Below are positions 63,925 through 64,000 of a DNA stretch of 64,000 nt, piece after piece (within the stretch, counting starts at the first letter, position 1; the number at the start of each line of letters is the position of its first letter). The DNA lies in the NCBI RefSeq assembly GCF_016767715.1, contig NZ_CP050145.1, positions 3,534,001 through 3,598,000 of the forward strand. Reading direction: 5' to 3'. The stretch comes from Mycobacteroides chelonae (GTDB lineage: Bacteria; Actinomycetota; Actinomycetes; Mycobacteriales; Mycobacteriaceae). Below the pieces are notes generated by a model, which was given only the letters and a program-made list of their open reading frames with translations, did no database searches and had not been told where the DNA came from. The translations under genes were made by a program, and so were the position numbers.

Positions 63925-64000
63925 CTGGGATCGCGGCGACATTTACCTGCTGCGTCGCCAGCGTCAGCAGGGTGTGTATGGACTGCGTTCCCGGCTGATC

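Noticed and set aside
1..64000. CRISPR arrays or insertion sequences
   Set aside because: No regularly spaced repeats and no transposase reading frames were seen.

Overview
The window looks like chromosome of a rapidly growing mycobacterium, probably close to Mycobacteroides (abscessus/chelonae type). Evidence: high G+C, an MspA-type porin, a WhiB regulator, an LCP cell-wall ligase, a predicted GH183 arabinanase, DUF3558 and WXG/EspC-like proteins, and a Wadjet (ept/Mks-like) operon. The exact species cannot be read from the sequence alone.

Region 1, about 1-21200, is a biosynthetic gene cluster. It encodes recognisable homologues of the rebeccamycin/staurosporine core enzymes: a RebO-like tryptophan oxidase, a RebD/VioB-like chromopyrrolate synthase, a RebP/StaP-like P450, a RebC-like flavoenzyme and a PyrH-like tryptophan 5-halogenase. 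It also has two further flavin monooxygenases, a methyltransferase, a LAL regulator and a one-module NRPS (C-A-MT-PCP-E) whose A domain reads as serine-activating. The NRPS start codon overlaps the stop of the chromopyrrolate synthase gene. The predicted product is a 5,5'-dichlorinated indolocarbazole or indolotryptoline, possibly joined to a methylated serine. This is the most unusual system in the window. The right edge abuts an SDR gene and a P1-peptidase gene cut to its first third.

Region 2, about 21500-31230, is mostly housekeeping and envelope genes: a Sir2 deacylase, an acyltransferase, a MarR regulator next to an MspA porin, a DUF1460 hydrolase, WhiB, an esterase and a lipoprotein trehalase. 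It also holds an SDR remnant with an orphan operator.

Region 3, about 31600-43265, is an island bounded by a 28-nt direct repeat (one mismatch) of the 3' end of tRNA-Ala(GGC). It carries a six-gene operon built around a WXG/NlpC-P60 protein with candidate immunity lipoproteins, and a complete jetABCD Wadjet anti-plasmid operon. No integrase is visible.

Region 4, about 43370-59730, is core-like: an MFS transporter, phosphoglucomutase, tandem carboxylesterases, a predicted GH183 enzyme, a thiolase with HxlR, LysR, a deaminase, LCP, a DDN-like protein, TetR with an O-methyltransferase, and GNAT.

Region 5, about 59790-64000, is a second accessory or defence patch: a membrane coiled-coil protein, an ADP-ribosyltransferase-like protein with a coupled small ORF, a tRNA 3'-end remnant with a terminator, and a Pycsar-type operon with two cyclases and one membrane effector.
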